DNA of 64,000 nt from Burhinus oedicnemus (taxonomy: Eukaryota; Chordata; Aves; Charadriiformes; Burhinidae), in NCBI GenBank assembly GCA_008921705.1, contig VFFE01007066.1:594071-658070 (forward strand), in the 5' to 3' direction. The notes below the pieces were generated by a model that was not told the origin of the DNA, did no database searches, and saw nothing but the letters and a program-made list of their open reading frames with translations. Below are positions 26,461-40,152 of the stretch, piece by piece (the stretch's first letter is position 1; each line of letters opens with the position of its first letter). Position numbers and translations under genes: made by a program.

Positions 26461-29400
26461 GACTTACAGAAACACTTCTATGACTTTCTTTGTTTCCTCC
26501 AGCTGCTTAACCAGGGTTTAACTCCCAATGCAATTCAGCTCCTTCCTCCAATTACTTGAGAGCTTTAAGAGATATCTTTGTTCAAAGTTTTGTGAAAAAT
26601 GTAAGTCAAACAAAGCAGCCATTTTCAAATCCTTTCAGAGAATCAAAACAGGTTAAGGAACTGCAACATGCTCTTGGTTAAGTTGCGCTGGTTTAGCTCC
26701 ATGGGGCTGTATTTTTTTCAAGTCTTGTGTAACTGTCCTTAATTATACTTTCAATTAATTTCCTGAATGGACATTAATACTATCTACAGTGAGGTACACC
26801 ACTTAAAAGCAAAGCAAACAATTTCTTGGGATCATTACTACAACATGGCAATATAAGCATGTTTTTTGCATCCTGAACAGCATCAGCACAAACTTACTCA
26901 GACCACTGACCAAAGATGCCCTTTCCTTTCTGCTTATGACAGATTTATTAAAAAAAACAGGGGAAAAAAAAGAAGAAAATATATTGTAGGGTAGATAGTC
27001 AGATAAACTGACAGATAAGCTTTGTATATACTTACTGGATTAAATTTCCTTTAGTAAAATGGAGCTGTTTCAATAACAATAATAAAATGCTAGAAGTTGG
27101 TTTCCAATAATTCATCGCATATAATAGTGGTAATCTCTATTTTGCAGGGCTTTATTTATGACTTAGGTAAATACCACCTGGCGGCAGGGTGTTGCAAGTG
27201 TTGGAAGGATTAAAACTGTGAACTCATCTTCAGACTTTCCCTAAGGCTACCAAAGAATGTTCGATTCCTGGAAAGCTGCTTTGAGAGCACATTGGTCCCA
27301 CCTCTCTCAGTGAAAATGGACATAAAGGTCTCATTTAGTTTCATAAGGACCTTGTTTTTCTGGAAGAACAGAACAAAATGGATCTTTTCACATGCTAGCT
27401 CATGCACATACCTCTTATATTTTATCATATTATAGAGCTGCTTTTAAGCCTCCACCAAAATAAAAAAAATGTACTTGAATATGTCTAGTCTGAAAAATGG
27501 TTAAGAACACTTAGAAATTTAGCGCTTTTTTGAAACAGGGTGTTAAAGTCCATCTTGGTGTCTGAATCGTGTGGGCTTTGATACTGCAACTGGATCTGAC
27601 GTAAAGCTCTCAAGGCTGAAGCTTTCTAGAGTTTGAATTCTGGTCTTTTTTTATGCATTAAGGCAAGAAATGTTTGGAACATACATGTAATCAGAAATTG
27701 GCATCCCTCAAATGGGGATAAATTTGAATCCTTAGTTTTCCCCCAATATTTCCAGTTTTAAGCAAGTTTTAAGCTTGCTTTGCATCCTCATGCTGGGTTT
27801 GCTAGGTTTTAGACTAATGCATTTTTAAGTAGGTAAGTAACAGAGCAGTAGCAATTAAGTACATCAAGAGCAGTTTTATTTCTCACATTTTGTATTTATC
27901 CTGGTAGCAGTTGTTTAAGAACGTGTCTGTTCAGAGTAATAAATAAAGTTTCACTTCCCATACAGCCAGCACCATTGCAGAAGCATTTGCTGAGCAAACT
28001 TGCAATGTTGCTTATCAAGAAAGTGGTTAACCATAATTGCTAACAATAATTTAAATATTTATACCATACTATAAACTAGGGCTTTAGAACACGGTGCAGC
28101 CAGACTAAGGAGTCCAGATACAGATTTCCTTCTCATTTGCCTGATTCATCTTTATAGGCCACAGATACGAAAAAACACAGACTCTGTGTTTTCTTTTCCT
28201 AAAAACATGAAGGTGATTATTTCTGTCTTCCTCCAGAAACCCCTATTTGGTTAAACTTCTCTTTGTTAACCATTTCAAAATTCCTGTTCCATACTTGGAG
28301 TCTCTAGTAGCAATGCCTTTACAAAGGTTCTGGGATTGCCCAGAGTGTTGGTATAAGCATCCGTTATTCTTACACACTACCATTAGGGCTTCTCTTCTGA
28401 AATAAAACCCAAGAGCCTAGAAATGCGGCACGCAGCAATATCCAAACCACAGTTGCCCTGGCCCCAGCATTAGGATGTTTCCTGTCTCTCAGTCATTGAT
28501 TACCTCGTTTGTATATCAATCCTGAAAAGCAATGCCAGGGAGAAAGATGAATTCATGTCTCACTCCTTCTGCCTGCTTAGGAAGTCAGAAAAATGAATTG
28601 GTGGTGCTCAAGAAGGAAATCCTCAGAAGGGACTAATGACTTCCCCTTTTATTGTAACCCTTTTACAATCCATCACACTGACTGGTAGATTTAGGGCTTC
28701 ACAGTTAGACCTCCTGGCAACCAGCTGCACCGCAGATGTGATTCACATATAGTCCTACAACAGAGACAGTTCTAGCCCAAAAGATGGAATTCTGCCTGCA
28801 TCCGTGCCTTAAAAACAGCCTTCCCTGGAACCGTGGAGGCTGGCAGTGAACAAAAGCACAAGGCACCTGGATGCTGCTCCAAGCATGGGTCTAGCCTGTG
28901 TTTAGTCACTTGAAGGTCCCTTAGGAACCAGATCCAGTACAGAACTTACATTCAGCAATACTTACGTTCATCAGATCCTGAAGCACCTGATCCCAAAGCA
29001 AATCTGGAGATTCTGTGTTTGGTACCTAGCTGGACTATCAAAACGGGACTCGAAGTAGCCAGCATTCTGGATTTCCTTTTGGGGCCCACTTTCATTAGTA
29101 TGCTTGGCCTGCAGGTGTTTTGAATTAGCAACTTTTTCTCCTTCTGTCCTTAGACAGTGTAAGAAGTCAATTTCATTTGAGATCCATAGCCTAGACACCA
29201 GAATGCCTTTTTTCCCCCAACAGAGATGGATGAAATTCTTATTCTAAAATAAAGAAGCAACAGTGTTTCCCTTTTAAACTGTAGCAGGGTAGTTTTTAGA
29301 GTACTTAGCTATGTTTAATTTGTTTCCCAGTCAGAGACATTCAAACCTGTGCCCCAAAGACTGTAACAGTGGCTTTCACACTATGCTAGTTGGGGTGCTC

Positions 29401-31274
29401 AGCACCTCTCATGTTGAAGTCATGCCACCATTACTGGAAAAATTTGCTGGATCAGGGAAAATGTGATTTCAGATTGGCTTTCCCTATGCTCCCCAAAGCA
29501 CCCACTGAGCAGCTCCATGCTGGGCTTAGACCTTGGACCTCCCACTTCTGGGCATAACTCCTAATTTTTATCTAGAACTACCAACTTGCCTCCTCTAAGG
29601 ACCATGTTTTAAAGTAAAGTAGCATCTTACCCCTGCACTCTAGAGGGATCCCAGTCTTGTCAATACAAACTGCACATGCGCTGGGGTAGATGGGGAACAG
29701 AAATCCATCCTCGGAGCCCTCAGGGAGATGAATTAACCATCCTTTAGATTTCAGTCCGTCTTCAGCATTAAGATGCTCAATGCAAGCAGTTCTTGACTTT
29801 AGGTAGAAGCACAACTATCACTTTTAATCTCCAACTAGACAGGGGTTTTAAAAATCACATTTTTGGATCTAAACCCCATCTATCTATGTCCCATTTAAAA
29901 CATTATTTATCAGTTCCAGTTCATTTCCTCCATACCTCAGTATTTCAGTTTGTAACACTGGACCAATGCGCAACTTCTTCATATGAGTAATGCGAGCAGG
30001 GCAGTTCAGCAGATGGCAGAAACTGACCCAGCAGACAAAGTTTAAAAAGTAAAATATGCATCTTAATGGGGCACTTACCCTAAACTCATATTCCCTGTAA
30101 GCTCCTCACAAAGTTTACAACAAAAGGGGATACCAATGAATTACAACAAACACCCTGTAAATGCAAAGATGTTCCTATATCTGTGGGCTATGCAACTGAC
30201 ATTATGATATTCTTGATAGCTTTTTTCTTTATTTTATCACCTATTAAAGTCTTACAGTTTAATTCCCTGATTATTACATTCTAAGTCAGAGAAGATTACT
30301 CACACCTAGTGCAACCATCAAGACTTAATAAGAATGCAAATAAAAGAAAAAAAGCCAAAACCAGGAAATAATTGCAAACATAAGCACCTAATGAAGTGAA
30401 AACATGGCAACACAGTGTTTTCATCTGGCTATATTCTTTGATACACTGCATCAAGTATTCAGTTGATAGAAGAAACAAAAAGCCAGATGGCGCTGCTTTC
30501 TTTAGGCAACAGGTCTCTAAAGAACAAATTGCTTACATATACACATATTCTTAAAGACAGGAACCAAAAGAAAAAAAACATTTGCAATGTATTTCTCAGA
30601 GTCTGCCAGCAAAACACCAATATAAATCTGTGTTTCTACAGACAGCCAAGAACACTCGGTGTAACTGCAGAGGAGAACGAAAATCACAGGTGGAATAAAA
30701 GCATCTACAAGTTCTGCTGAAGGATCTCAGCACTTTCAGGTCTAACTTGATTAAAAAAAAATCCTTATGTATCATATTTAATGGCTTTAGTCCAGTCTAG
30801 TCTATAGGCTGATTGTTTACCACATCCCAAAGCCGTCGAGTACCTTCAATGTCAGTTTTTAAAACAATGCCAAGGACTTAAACAAAACCAACTGTCTTTC
30901 TAAAATATATGCTCTGGTTCAACCACAAGCTACTGGGCAAACTGTAAGTGGTACTGAGTGAAATTCAAGCAAAATGATCACAACAGTGATTCCTGGCCTT
31001 GAAATATACATTTGACATGGAACTTCCTCCTGCTACTTTAAACCATGTCTCAGAAATGAACAGCAATCAAATTGAGCAGGTACCATTTTTAAGTGATCCA
31101 GACCTAAAGATTTCATGTGGTTTCCTCAAACAAACAATTATACCGTCAAATTTCTGCTTTCCAAAAAGCTTTTGTTTATGAACATGGCAAAAAAACAATG
31201 TGAAAGGGATGCAAATTGGTATTTGTAAATTTATATATTGGAACATTATCATGACAAAGAAACTACCAAAAAAC

Positions 31275-31908
31275 TACTGCTGATGAGCATGAGCCAGCAG
31301 CATGCTCTGGCAGCAAAGGTAGCCAACAGCAACCTGGGCTGTGCTAACAGCAGCATAGCCAGTAGATCCTGGGAAGGGATTGTCCCCCTGTACTACTCAG
31401 CACTCATGAGACCACCTGCAGAAAACTGCATCCAATTTTGGGCTCCCCAATACAACATCAGTAACCTGGAATGAGTTCAGCACAGTGCCACCAAGATGGT
31501 CAAGGGACCGGAGCACTTGCCCTGTGAGGGAAAGGCTGAAGGAACCAGGCTTGTTCAACATGAAGATTTGAGAGGACCTTGTAGCAGTCTCCCAATGCCT
31601 ACAAAGAACCCATCAAGGAGACAGAGCCAGGCTATTCACAGTGGTGCCTTGTGGCAGGATGAGAGATAACAGGCATTAGCTGAAACAAGAAAGATCCAGG
31701 CTAGACAGCAGAAATAACTTTTCCACCATGAGGACAAGCAACGGAACAGGTTGCCCAGGGAGTCTCCAACTTTGGAGGTTTTCAAAACCAGACTGGGGTA
31801 AACCTTCTAAAGCCTAAGATCTGACCTCACAGCTGATCCTACTTTGAGCAAAAGGTTAGGCTAGCTGACCTCCTGATGTCTCTTTCAACCTGAATTATTC
31901 GAAGAATC
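31275..31908 (+). mobile_element. CR1 LINE fragment, 3' part, plus strand, degraded
   Basis: The + frame 31238-31474 contains MSMSQQHALAAKVANSN and ASRSWEGIVPLYYSALMRPPAENCIQFWAPQY, matching the C-terminal region of CR1 ORF2. Downstream pieces (AGGTTGCCCAGGGAGTCTCC, TGACCTCCTGATGTCTC) continue the element. Many substitutions and stops make it older than the copies at 39 and 41 kb. The final tail is only weakly recognisable (GAATTATTCGAAGAATC). Confidence 0.85.
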
Positions 31909-34900
31909 TAGGCACATACAACTTCCAGAAATTCCAGAAAAACCAACCTTAACTAGGTGCTTTTAGTAGACAATGAAAACAGCCTCACTACTTGCACACT
32001 CAAGACATGTGGTCTCCCTTGTTGCATACGCTAGTCACACTACTTATCTTATTCTGCAGTATTTAAGCACACATGTAATACACATAAACTTATCCCACTG
32101 CACACAGTGGGACTTGAACTCAGTCTTGGGAGAGTCCAAACAAACCCAAACAGGTTCAGGCCCTACAGCCTGTGCAGCCCTGCACACAGTCTCAGTCACA
32201 GTCACAGCACAAGAACTCTAAAAACTTTGACTGACTGCTGCAAGACTGTGATATCTAGCAAGGGTCACTCTTTTTTGAAAGACAGTAAAATTAATAAGAT
32301 ACATAATGAATGAGGATGGGCTGGACCTTGGCAATGGAGTCTGCTTTTCTGTTCTTCATTTCTTTCCTATGGCCCATTGCAGGGTAGGTGCTTCAGGACC
32401 TCGGGACCCTCACCACTGCTATAGCACCTGTGGAGCTGGTGCCCTCCCTTGCGGTACAATTTTCTTTTATCCTCCCTCCCTCCCTCCGCTCCCCATACAT
32501 CTTGTGAGCTGGGAACTACTCCTAAAAGCATTAGTCTGTGATACAAAAGAACCCTTTCAAAAGCTCTTTTTTTTTCCTTTCTTTTTTTTTAAAAAACCCT
32601 ACATTTCAATAGCATGCATTTTTCTATGAATTATGTTTTGGAGTAATTCCATATACAGAGGCCTTTTCATTTAACTGGATTATTCCTTTCATTGAATCAC
32701 ACTTTGTCAATAGTAACTCTAGGGCCTGATTCTTCTCTTATTTACCCCATATTTGACAAGTTATGTAAGGACATACAGTTCAGATTCAAACCTGTACAAG
32801 GACATGGCATTTTAAACAGATGCATTCTTTACTCATGTTTACAGATAACCTCCTGCCACTCTGTCTTCTAGAGCACTGCAGCACCTATGCTGACAACATC
32901 TGGAAAATACATCAGGCTTGCTTTTTCTTTAAACTCTTTGTTCTGGAATGTATTACTGATAATGTGTCATCTCTGACCTATCACTGAGTATACATTTGAT
33001 GAAAAAACTCAAAATTAACCTTTCAAAAATAAACGTTATTTCCCAAAGTTTGCACGTAGAGGTTTTTAAATTGTTCTCCATCTATTTTATGTAATAAAAT
33101 CTATAAAAAGAATTTAATGAAGAAGATTCTGCTGGCTAGAATAAAACAATGACAACACAGTTTAGAAATTAAGTTGCAACTGATTCCTGATCTCACATTC
33201 ATTACCTAGATGTAGACTCAGCACCTCTAAAGTCAATTACCTGCATACCCTCTAAAAAACAGCACAATTTCTTAAACCTGTATGTTATTTGTATACTTTG
33301 CAGCGTGCAGCTAAGTTACGCAGCTTCAGATGCATGCAAACACATGTCTTTCTTAGCAAGGTACTTTACCAGCTAAGATAAATCATTAATGCACATCACA
33401 GTACATATCACAAACAGTTTTAATAAAGACAATGTTCAAGCTCACCGGAACTTTTAGACCAGCTTCAAATGCCAAACCTGCAACTTTATATCCCATCTCA
33501 TTTCAGCTATACAATTTTTCACAACAACTTTTGCATATAAATCATGTGTGCTCTAATTGTAGAAGTGTGTAAATACACACACACATATATGCTGTGTTTA
33601 AAAAGAAGTGCAGTGATTTTACTGGGACTTTAAAAAGGAGAAATAAATACACAGAAATAGACTACGCTAAGATAATTCAGCCTGAAAATGTAAAAGTTAT
33701 GAAGTGCCTAAGACTGAGGATAAAAATAGGAACTTTATTTCCTCCTATTGAGTCTGTTCTATCCATACTCTTGACATTCATTTCCTATTTTAAATAAAAG
33801 GCTGAAACTAGTTTCTCAGATAGCGTTGTGTGGTAACACTTCCTGAAGAGTGAATCCTGTCCCCTTGCATGAAAGGCAGATGCAGCAATGTAAGCACACG
33901 CTGACGCAGGATGCAGCAATGTAAGCGGATGCTGAAGCAGGCTTTCCAGGATGGACTTAACAGAAAGCTGAAGCCAACAGTGCCAGATCTCCTCAGGAAG
34001 CGTGCTCCAGAATTAGAGAACAGCAGAACCACCTGACAACCTGGCTGGCTGTCATCATCTGAAAAAAAAAAAAAAATGGATCAACAGATTTTCCAGTGAG
34101 GAATGCCAGTATTATTTATAAAGCACCATAGGCCAGGCAAGGGGAGTATGCAGTTATCTGTGTACATGTGGCTGGTAATCAGACAGCGTGCTGACATGTG
34201 ATGTCAACCCTATGCAGATTTCTCTGGTTTCCAGATGATGTGTGGCTGTGCTGCTGCTTTGGACTCTACATTCAGATGAGAGGCAGCCACTTCTGGATGC
34301 TTTGTTGGTGCAGTGCAGCACCCCAGCCACCTCCCTCCCATGAGAGACAAAGGCCACCAGGGCCCTCTTCTCCCTAAAGCCATCCTGTCAGGCACAGTCT
34401 AGCTAAGGTCTGTACTACAGTCATGCTAGCCACTTAAATAAACAATACAAAGCACTTTATACTATGTGAACATCTGTTTGCACAATGCAGAATAGAGCAG
34501 TTAAGAGGTTTATTTGAGTGTACAGCTTATTTGATGTGTAATGTGAATACAATGCACTGTACAGAAATTTGTTAGTGCGTGAAGGACAGCAAGCCCAGGG
34601 GAAGTAAGCACTATAGTATGGAAGAGCCATTTACGTAATGGGTAGTACTTGCTCTTTACTGAGAAAATTAACTGCCTTACATTTCTAAATGCATCAAAAA
34701 TTAATCCAAAAGAGTATTGTTAAATTGTATATCCTGGGTTAGATCATCTTCACAAACTCCAGACATCCCTTTTTTAATGCTAAACCATCTGCATAGATTT
34801 TTCTGCATATTTCTAGGTAGGAGCTTACTCATTTCCTTCTGGCATGAGTCCAATGCTGCTTGAAACCTTCTCTTTCTCAAAAAGTCTGCTTCAAGTATGT

Positions 34901-37900
34901 GTGTGCCAAGCAAGCCAGCACATCTTAAGCAAAAGAATATTCTTAGTCACTAGTTCCACAAATTTTGAATCAGATTCAGATAGCTAAATCTGATCTTCTG
35001 AATATCAGAGGCCAGAGATTTCCCTATGCAATTCATGCATTAAGCCCACAACCAGTTTTATGTGAATAGGCAGAATGTCTTTCCAGAACTTACTGACCAG
35101 AAGTGAAGGGCAGCACCACTTGCCTTGATCACTGGCTTTTCATGAAAATAAATCAAAATATTCAGGTCACTTTCAGAACCTTGATATTGTCATAGCCATC
35201 CACATATCCTTGATTCCTGGGGGCTGCCAGGCAGACCTACAATTTAAGTTATTCTGGAGCAATTTCAGCCACTTTCCATGCAAGTGGGCTATTATATAGT
35301 GAATTCAATAAACCTCCTTACTCCTGTGTTATGCAATGGTAATTGTTCACAAAATGGTTTCTGAAGTAGCAGAGAATTAGTTAGCTGCCTACAATACAGA
35401 AAGCTGCTCTGTCATAGCAGTATCATACACCCACAAATGCAAACCCCTCTTCCCCAGACACTTGTTACAGCCCCTAAAATATTCTAATGGCCTGCTTCTC
35501 TGATTGTGTGGCCATAGTAGATGTACTGCTACAACTAATTCTCAAATCAAAACTTTACTTTGACAAGTTTCAGCTCATCTAAACACCTTTCAGTGAGCGT
35601 GCCCAACCAACTCCTTCATCTACAACCATCTTTAATATTAGAGATGTCTGTAGCCATAACCCAAAACAGTTTTAAGTCTGTTTCTTCCTCTTTCTCTCCA
35701 ACACATAGCCTTGTCCAGATAGTCAATTTAAATTTTTTTGCAGTGTGTATGGGCTTGATAGCCATGATCACACCAGACCTTCCAGCCTTACCTGCCCTAT
35801 ATTGCTCCAGACTAAGTCGCAGTTTGTGGGAAATCAGTAATTTTGTAACATAAATCTTGCAAAATATCTTATGGCTCTATGGAATTAATAGTGTAATTTA
35901 AATATAGGTCTACTAAAGAGCCAGGGTATGGAACAGGTCAGATCTAAATTATGTATCATGTCCCCCAGACACAAAACAAACTGCAGGAGATTAGCTTGCA
36001 GTGTCAGTTACATCACTGGATACGTCCAACTGCAGAGAAGTAATTCCATACAGGCACCATTCATAACAGAAAAAAGCACCGTTTCCATACACATTATGGA
36101 GTTATTTAAACAGGTTGCCTGGCTGCAAATTAGCAGACAGAAGCACATGAAGCAAAGACTGATTTTAGAGAAATGAATGGAAGATGCAGGGAAGATGTTT
36201 GTCAGGCCCTTCAAACCTCCTTTGCTTTTTCTCCAAATTAATGCTTTGATTTTTTTACCCACCCAATTTTTCTTTGAGAAGGGAAAGTGGGACAGGTCTC
36301 TTGCCCATAGGTGGAGAATATCTCTCTACTGCATCCCATCCTGTCATTCACAGAGAGCATAATGGAAAGTCCTTTTTGTCTGTCTTCTCCCAAGTCCCAA
36401 GTAGTTCACATAAACACAAAGAGCAAGCATCAGGCAGGAAATTATGACAGGACACCACAAGAAAACAACTAAATGCATAGTTCAGGTGGAAATATAAAGA
36501 AAAAAAGTCAGTTTCTTTCCTAGAGTTCACACCTATCAGGAGTCATGAACTAAGAAGATATCAGATACTCAGAGCTAGCTATTTTTTTAAACATTATTTT
36601 CATTAAAATCAGTCAAGCATTTGGAGTAAGAACTGCCTAAATTAAGTATTTACCTTTAAAATTATTTCTAAAACACCATGAGTTTCTGCGGGGTATAATA
36701 CAAGGCTTGAAGGAATAAGAGGAAACAAAAAAGGAATAAACAGCACAAAAAAATGTGTTTTCACTCCAAGTAGTTTCAATGATATGACACATGTTCACCT
36801 CTTCCCAGAACGAATAAACAACAAAATATACATATCTTACAGCAGATAGAAAGGAGGGGCGTTTTGTTGAGAATAGCTTCCAGGGCAAGGAACTAAAATG
36901 TCACGTACGTAAATCTCAATGCCAGCAAAAAAATTGTCGGATGTGTGGACGGAGGTAGGAGGAGATTATAAAAGGTGATGCCATTGTAACTGATACAAAG
37001 GACCGGTTTTGGAATTGCAGCCTCTATATCCGTGTTAAATAGCTCAAGCAGTCTCATTTATTCATCCCCAGTACCCTCCTCCTCCTCAGATTCTTCTCTC
37101 ATTCTACGTTTTTGAATGACTGATCTGTTTTTCCCAAAGAGTGATTATACCAAATATCATTTTGTTTACTTAAACTTGCGCTCTAGTTAGGAAGTACCAG
37201 TTTGCATAATGGCTTGTTTTTATAGTGACCACAAATGCCAGGTAGTACCATGTACTTTTTATTTTAGGCTTCTTCAGATTGTCTATTGGGCCACATAAAT
37301 AGTATTCACTCAGAGAAAACAAATCCCTAGATTTAAAAAAAAAAGAAAAAAAATCCCTCCCCAAAACCAAACCAAAAACATAACCCCTCTTGCAATTTTA
37401 GTGGAAATGCATAATGTTGTCCTTTCTGGTTAGGTTTCATTAGGGTTCTGGAGTGATTCTGTGTCTGTCACATAGTCATCACAGCAATTTTCAAGGAACA
37501 AAACCCAAAAAGTTAATGATGATTAATGGCTTGAGAGTATAATACAGAGAACAAATTAGTTTCATGGCTAAGGGCCAAAGATGCAGTGCAATGGGTCTTT
37601 CTTGTCTTGAGTATTTCCATCCAGGTTTCAGTGGCTGTTCTGACAGTGGTCCCAAGGACCCTCACTGCACCCTCCAATATCTGCTCTGTGTAACACTCAC
37701 CAAAAATCCTGACTCAGACTCATGTGATAACACTTGCAGAGTTCTCATTTTATAATGGCTGTGCTCAAATTCCTGCATGAACAAGAATGACACAGTATTG
37801 TCTTGTTGCTTCATTACATGGCTGCAGACTGATCGCATCACCAGTCTATTACCTCTCTTGCCACCATCTCCAGTCTGCAACTATTTTTCTATATGGAGCT

Positions 37901-39074
37901 GCTTTTCATAAACAGCAAAATAAAGATTTATTTATTTTCACGTTCACCCAGCAGAACCAACTCAAAGGCTGGATACCAGGGAAATTTATTGTTAAAAAAT
38001 TGATACTGGGCTGATGAGCGCAACAATATAAAGATACGACATAGAATTGACTGTTTCAGACCATATGTAAATACTGGCTCATGGGCCATTTCACAAGCTC
38101 AGACTAAGCTGTTTCTCAGTTCCACTGAAATTACACCCATTTCCCATAAGATTAAGAACAGGTCCTGTTCTCACAGATCTCTTTGGCATGTGACTGTGCA
38201 GTACAAGTGTGAGTTCACACAGAGAAGCAATAACTCAGCACTATCACTCCAAAGTGTCACCTACAGAGAGCAGATCTCTGATTTTTAGGATTAAGGGCAG
38301 AATATTTTCACTAGAGTGAATCAGACCTTTACAACTGCCAAACAAGTTTATCAAAATGCATTTGCGAAGAGCTACAGAAGATGAAAAAGGGGCAATTAAA
38401 AATATAGCCGTATCTCTGAAAACGTTACTGGACAGCCAGAAAGGATTCTGATCAGCTCTTCTTAGGGTCCAAATACTGTGGCCATGACAGTCCAAGCATG
38501 TTTAATGACTGTTAAATTAACTGGTAATGTGTCTGATAAAGGCTAGCCTAGTTGAGTGCATTACTGAAGTTCAGCTACTACAAACCAAAAACTAAGGAAA
38601 GCATTGTGCTTTTTCCAGCCTTGGACTTGTTAAGAAGTGACAACATAGTGTGGTTTATAGCTGTACTTCAAAGTGCCCCAGTGTCACCTCGTACTGTGCT
38701 TACCCTTCGACAAAATAATTGTGCTCACCCTGGAGCCAACCACCTGAGCAATTAATATGATATTCCTACCCACTGGAAACACTGCAGGTAAGAGTTCAAC
38801 ATAGCAAAGGTTCAAAACAGTGCAACAAACATTTTTTTCAGCTTACGTCCATTCTTCTTTTACTGTATATTCTCCTCAGCATAAGAACAAGAGATACAAA
38901 TACACGTTTGCTCGCCTAATACATTGTTTCTTCCACTTTCTATGGACTATAATAACAAAACTTCATTTGTCTCTCTAAATAAGTGCTTTCTAGCCCACTG
39001 TACTAAAGAGAGGCAGAGAAGGCCACTAGGAATCAAGACAGATGAGGATCCCTATAAAGTCTAATTAAGTCCAG
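31909..39074. other. Intergenic DNA, no gene seen
   Basis: Seven kilobases without a supportable exon. Contents noticed: a CCTC tract at 32471-32488 followed by T-rich runs at 32560-32595, a short (AC)n near 33577, a 31-base tandem duplication at 33879-33940, and poly-A runs near 34063 and 37330. Open frames are short and unremarkable. Confidence 0.55.
33879..33940. repeat. Two-copy 31-base tandem duplication
   Basis: Both copies begin GATGCAGCAATGTAAGC and end with a GCTGA-GCAG core; they differ at about four positions. Copies abut exactly at 33909/33910. It is a diverged minisatellite seed or local duplication. Confidence 0.9.
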
Positions 39075-40152
39075 TTGGCTTGGATGGGTCAAAAACTGGC
39101 TGGAAGGCCGGACTCAAAGAGTGTTGGTGAATGGATTTAAATACAGTTGGCAGCCGGTCACAAGTGGTGTTCCCCGGAGTTCAGTACTGGGGCCTGTTCT
39201 GTTTAATATCTTTATCAACAACCTGGACAAGGGGATTGAGTGCACCCTTAGTAAGTTTGCAGGTGACACCAAGTTGGGTGGGAGTGTTGATCTGCCTGGG
39301 GGTAGGAAGGCTCTACAGAGGGATCTGGACAGGCTGGATCGATGGGCTGAGGCCAATGGTATGAGGTTCAGCAAGGCCAAGTGCCGAGTTCTGCACTTGG
39401 GTCACACCAACCCCATGTAGTACTACAGGCTTGGGGAGGAGTGGCTGGAAAGCTACGTGGCAGAAAAGGACCTGGGGGTGTTGGTTGACAGCCAGCTGCA
39501 TATGATCCAGCAGTGTGCCCAGGTGGGCAAGAAGGCCAACAGCATCCTGGCCTGTATCAGGAATAGTGTGGCCAGCAGGACTAGGGCAGTGATCATCCCC
39601 CTGTACTTGGCACTGGTGAGGCCCCACCTCGAATACTGTGTTCAGTTTTGGGCCCCTCACTCCAAGAAAGACACTGAGGTGCTGGAGTGGGTCCAGAGAA
39701 GGGCCACAAAGCTGGTGAGGGGTCTGGAGCACAAGTCTTAATGAGGAGCGGCTGAGGACACTGGGGTTGTTCAGCCTGGAGAAAAGGAGGCTGAGGGGAG
39801 ACCTTATCGCTCTCTACAACTACCTGAAAGGAGGTTGTAGCCAGGTGGGGGTCAGTCTCTTCTCCCAAGTAACAAGTAATACAACAAGAGGTAATGGCCT
39901 CAGGTTGCACCAGAGGAGGTTTAGATTGGATATTAGGAAAAATTTCTTCACTGAAAGGGTTGTCAAACATTGGAATAGGCTGCCCAGGGAAGTGGTGGAG
40001 TGGCCATCCCTGGAAGTATTTAAAAGCCAGGTAGACATGGTGCTGAGGGAGATGGTTTAGTGGTGGTTTTGGCAGTGTTATGTTGATGGTTGGACTCGAT
40101 GATCTTACAGGTCCCTTCCAACCTAGGTGATTGTATGATTCTATGATTCTAA
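39075..40152 (+). mobile_element. CR1 LINE, best preserved copy, 1.1 kb with partial reverse transcriptase, plus strand
   Basis: 5'-truncated within the RT domain and complete to the 3' tail (GATTGTATGATTCTATGATTCT). The reading frame is almost intact: [20 protein letters not shown], then FAGDTKLGG where the catalytic FADD is expected, then [15 protein letters not shown]. One in-frame TAG lies at 39418-39420; the same frame then resumes through [16 protein letters not shown] one-base insertion near 39738 shifts the frame before [20 protein letters not shown]. It has few breaks but is catalytically dead and truncated. The same subfamily is seen at 1549-1988. Confidence 0.96.

Larger units (their letters stand above)
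19441..31274. other. Long AT-rich intergenic stretch, no gene seen
   Basis: This is almost 12 kb without a supportable exon. GC-richer islands within it are at about 20000-20210, 22370-22540 and 26220-26460; the last is the most CpG-dense. Short simple repeats occur: TTATTATTATTATG near 21350, (AC)n near 20910 and an A-rich (CAAAA)n tract at 24780-24830. Open frames in the GC-richer patches have no recognisable protein motif. I see no tRNA, rRNA or known microRNA hairpin, though I could not scan structures systematically. Confidence 0.55.
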
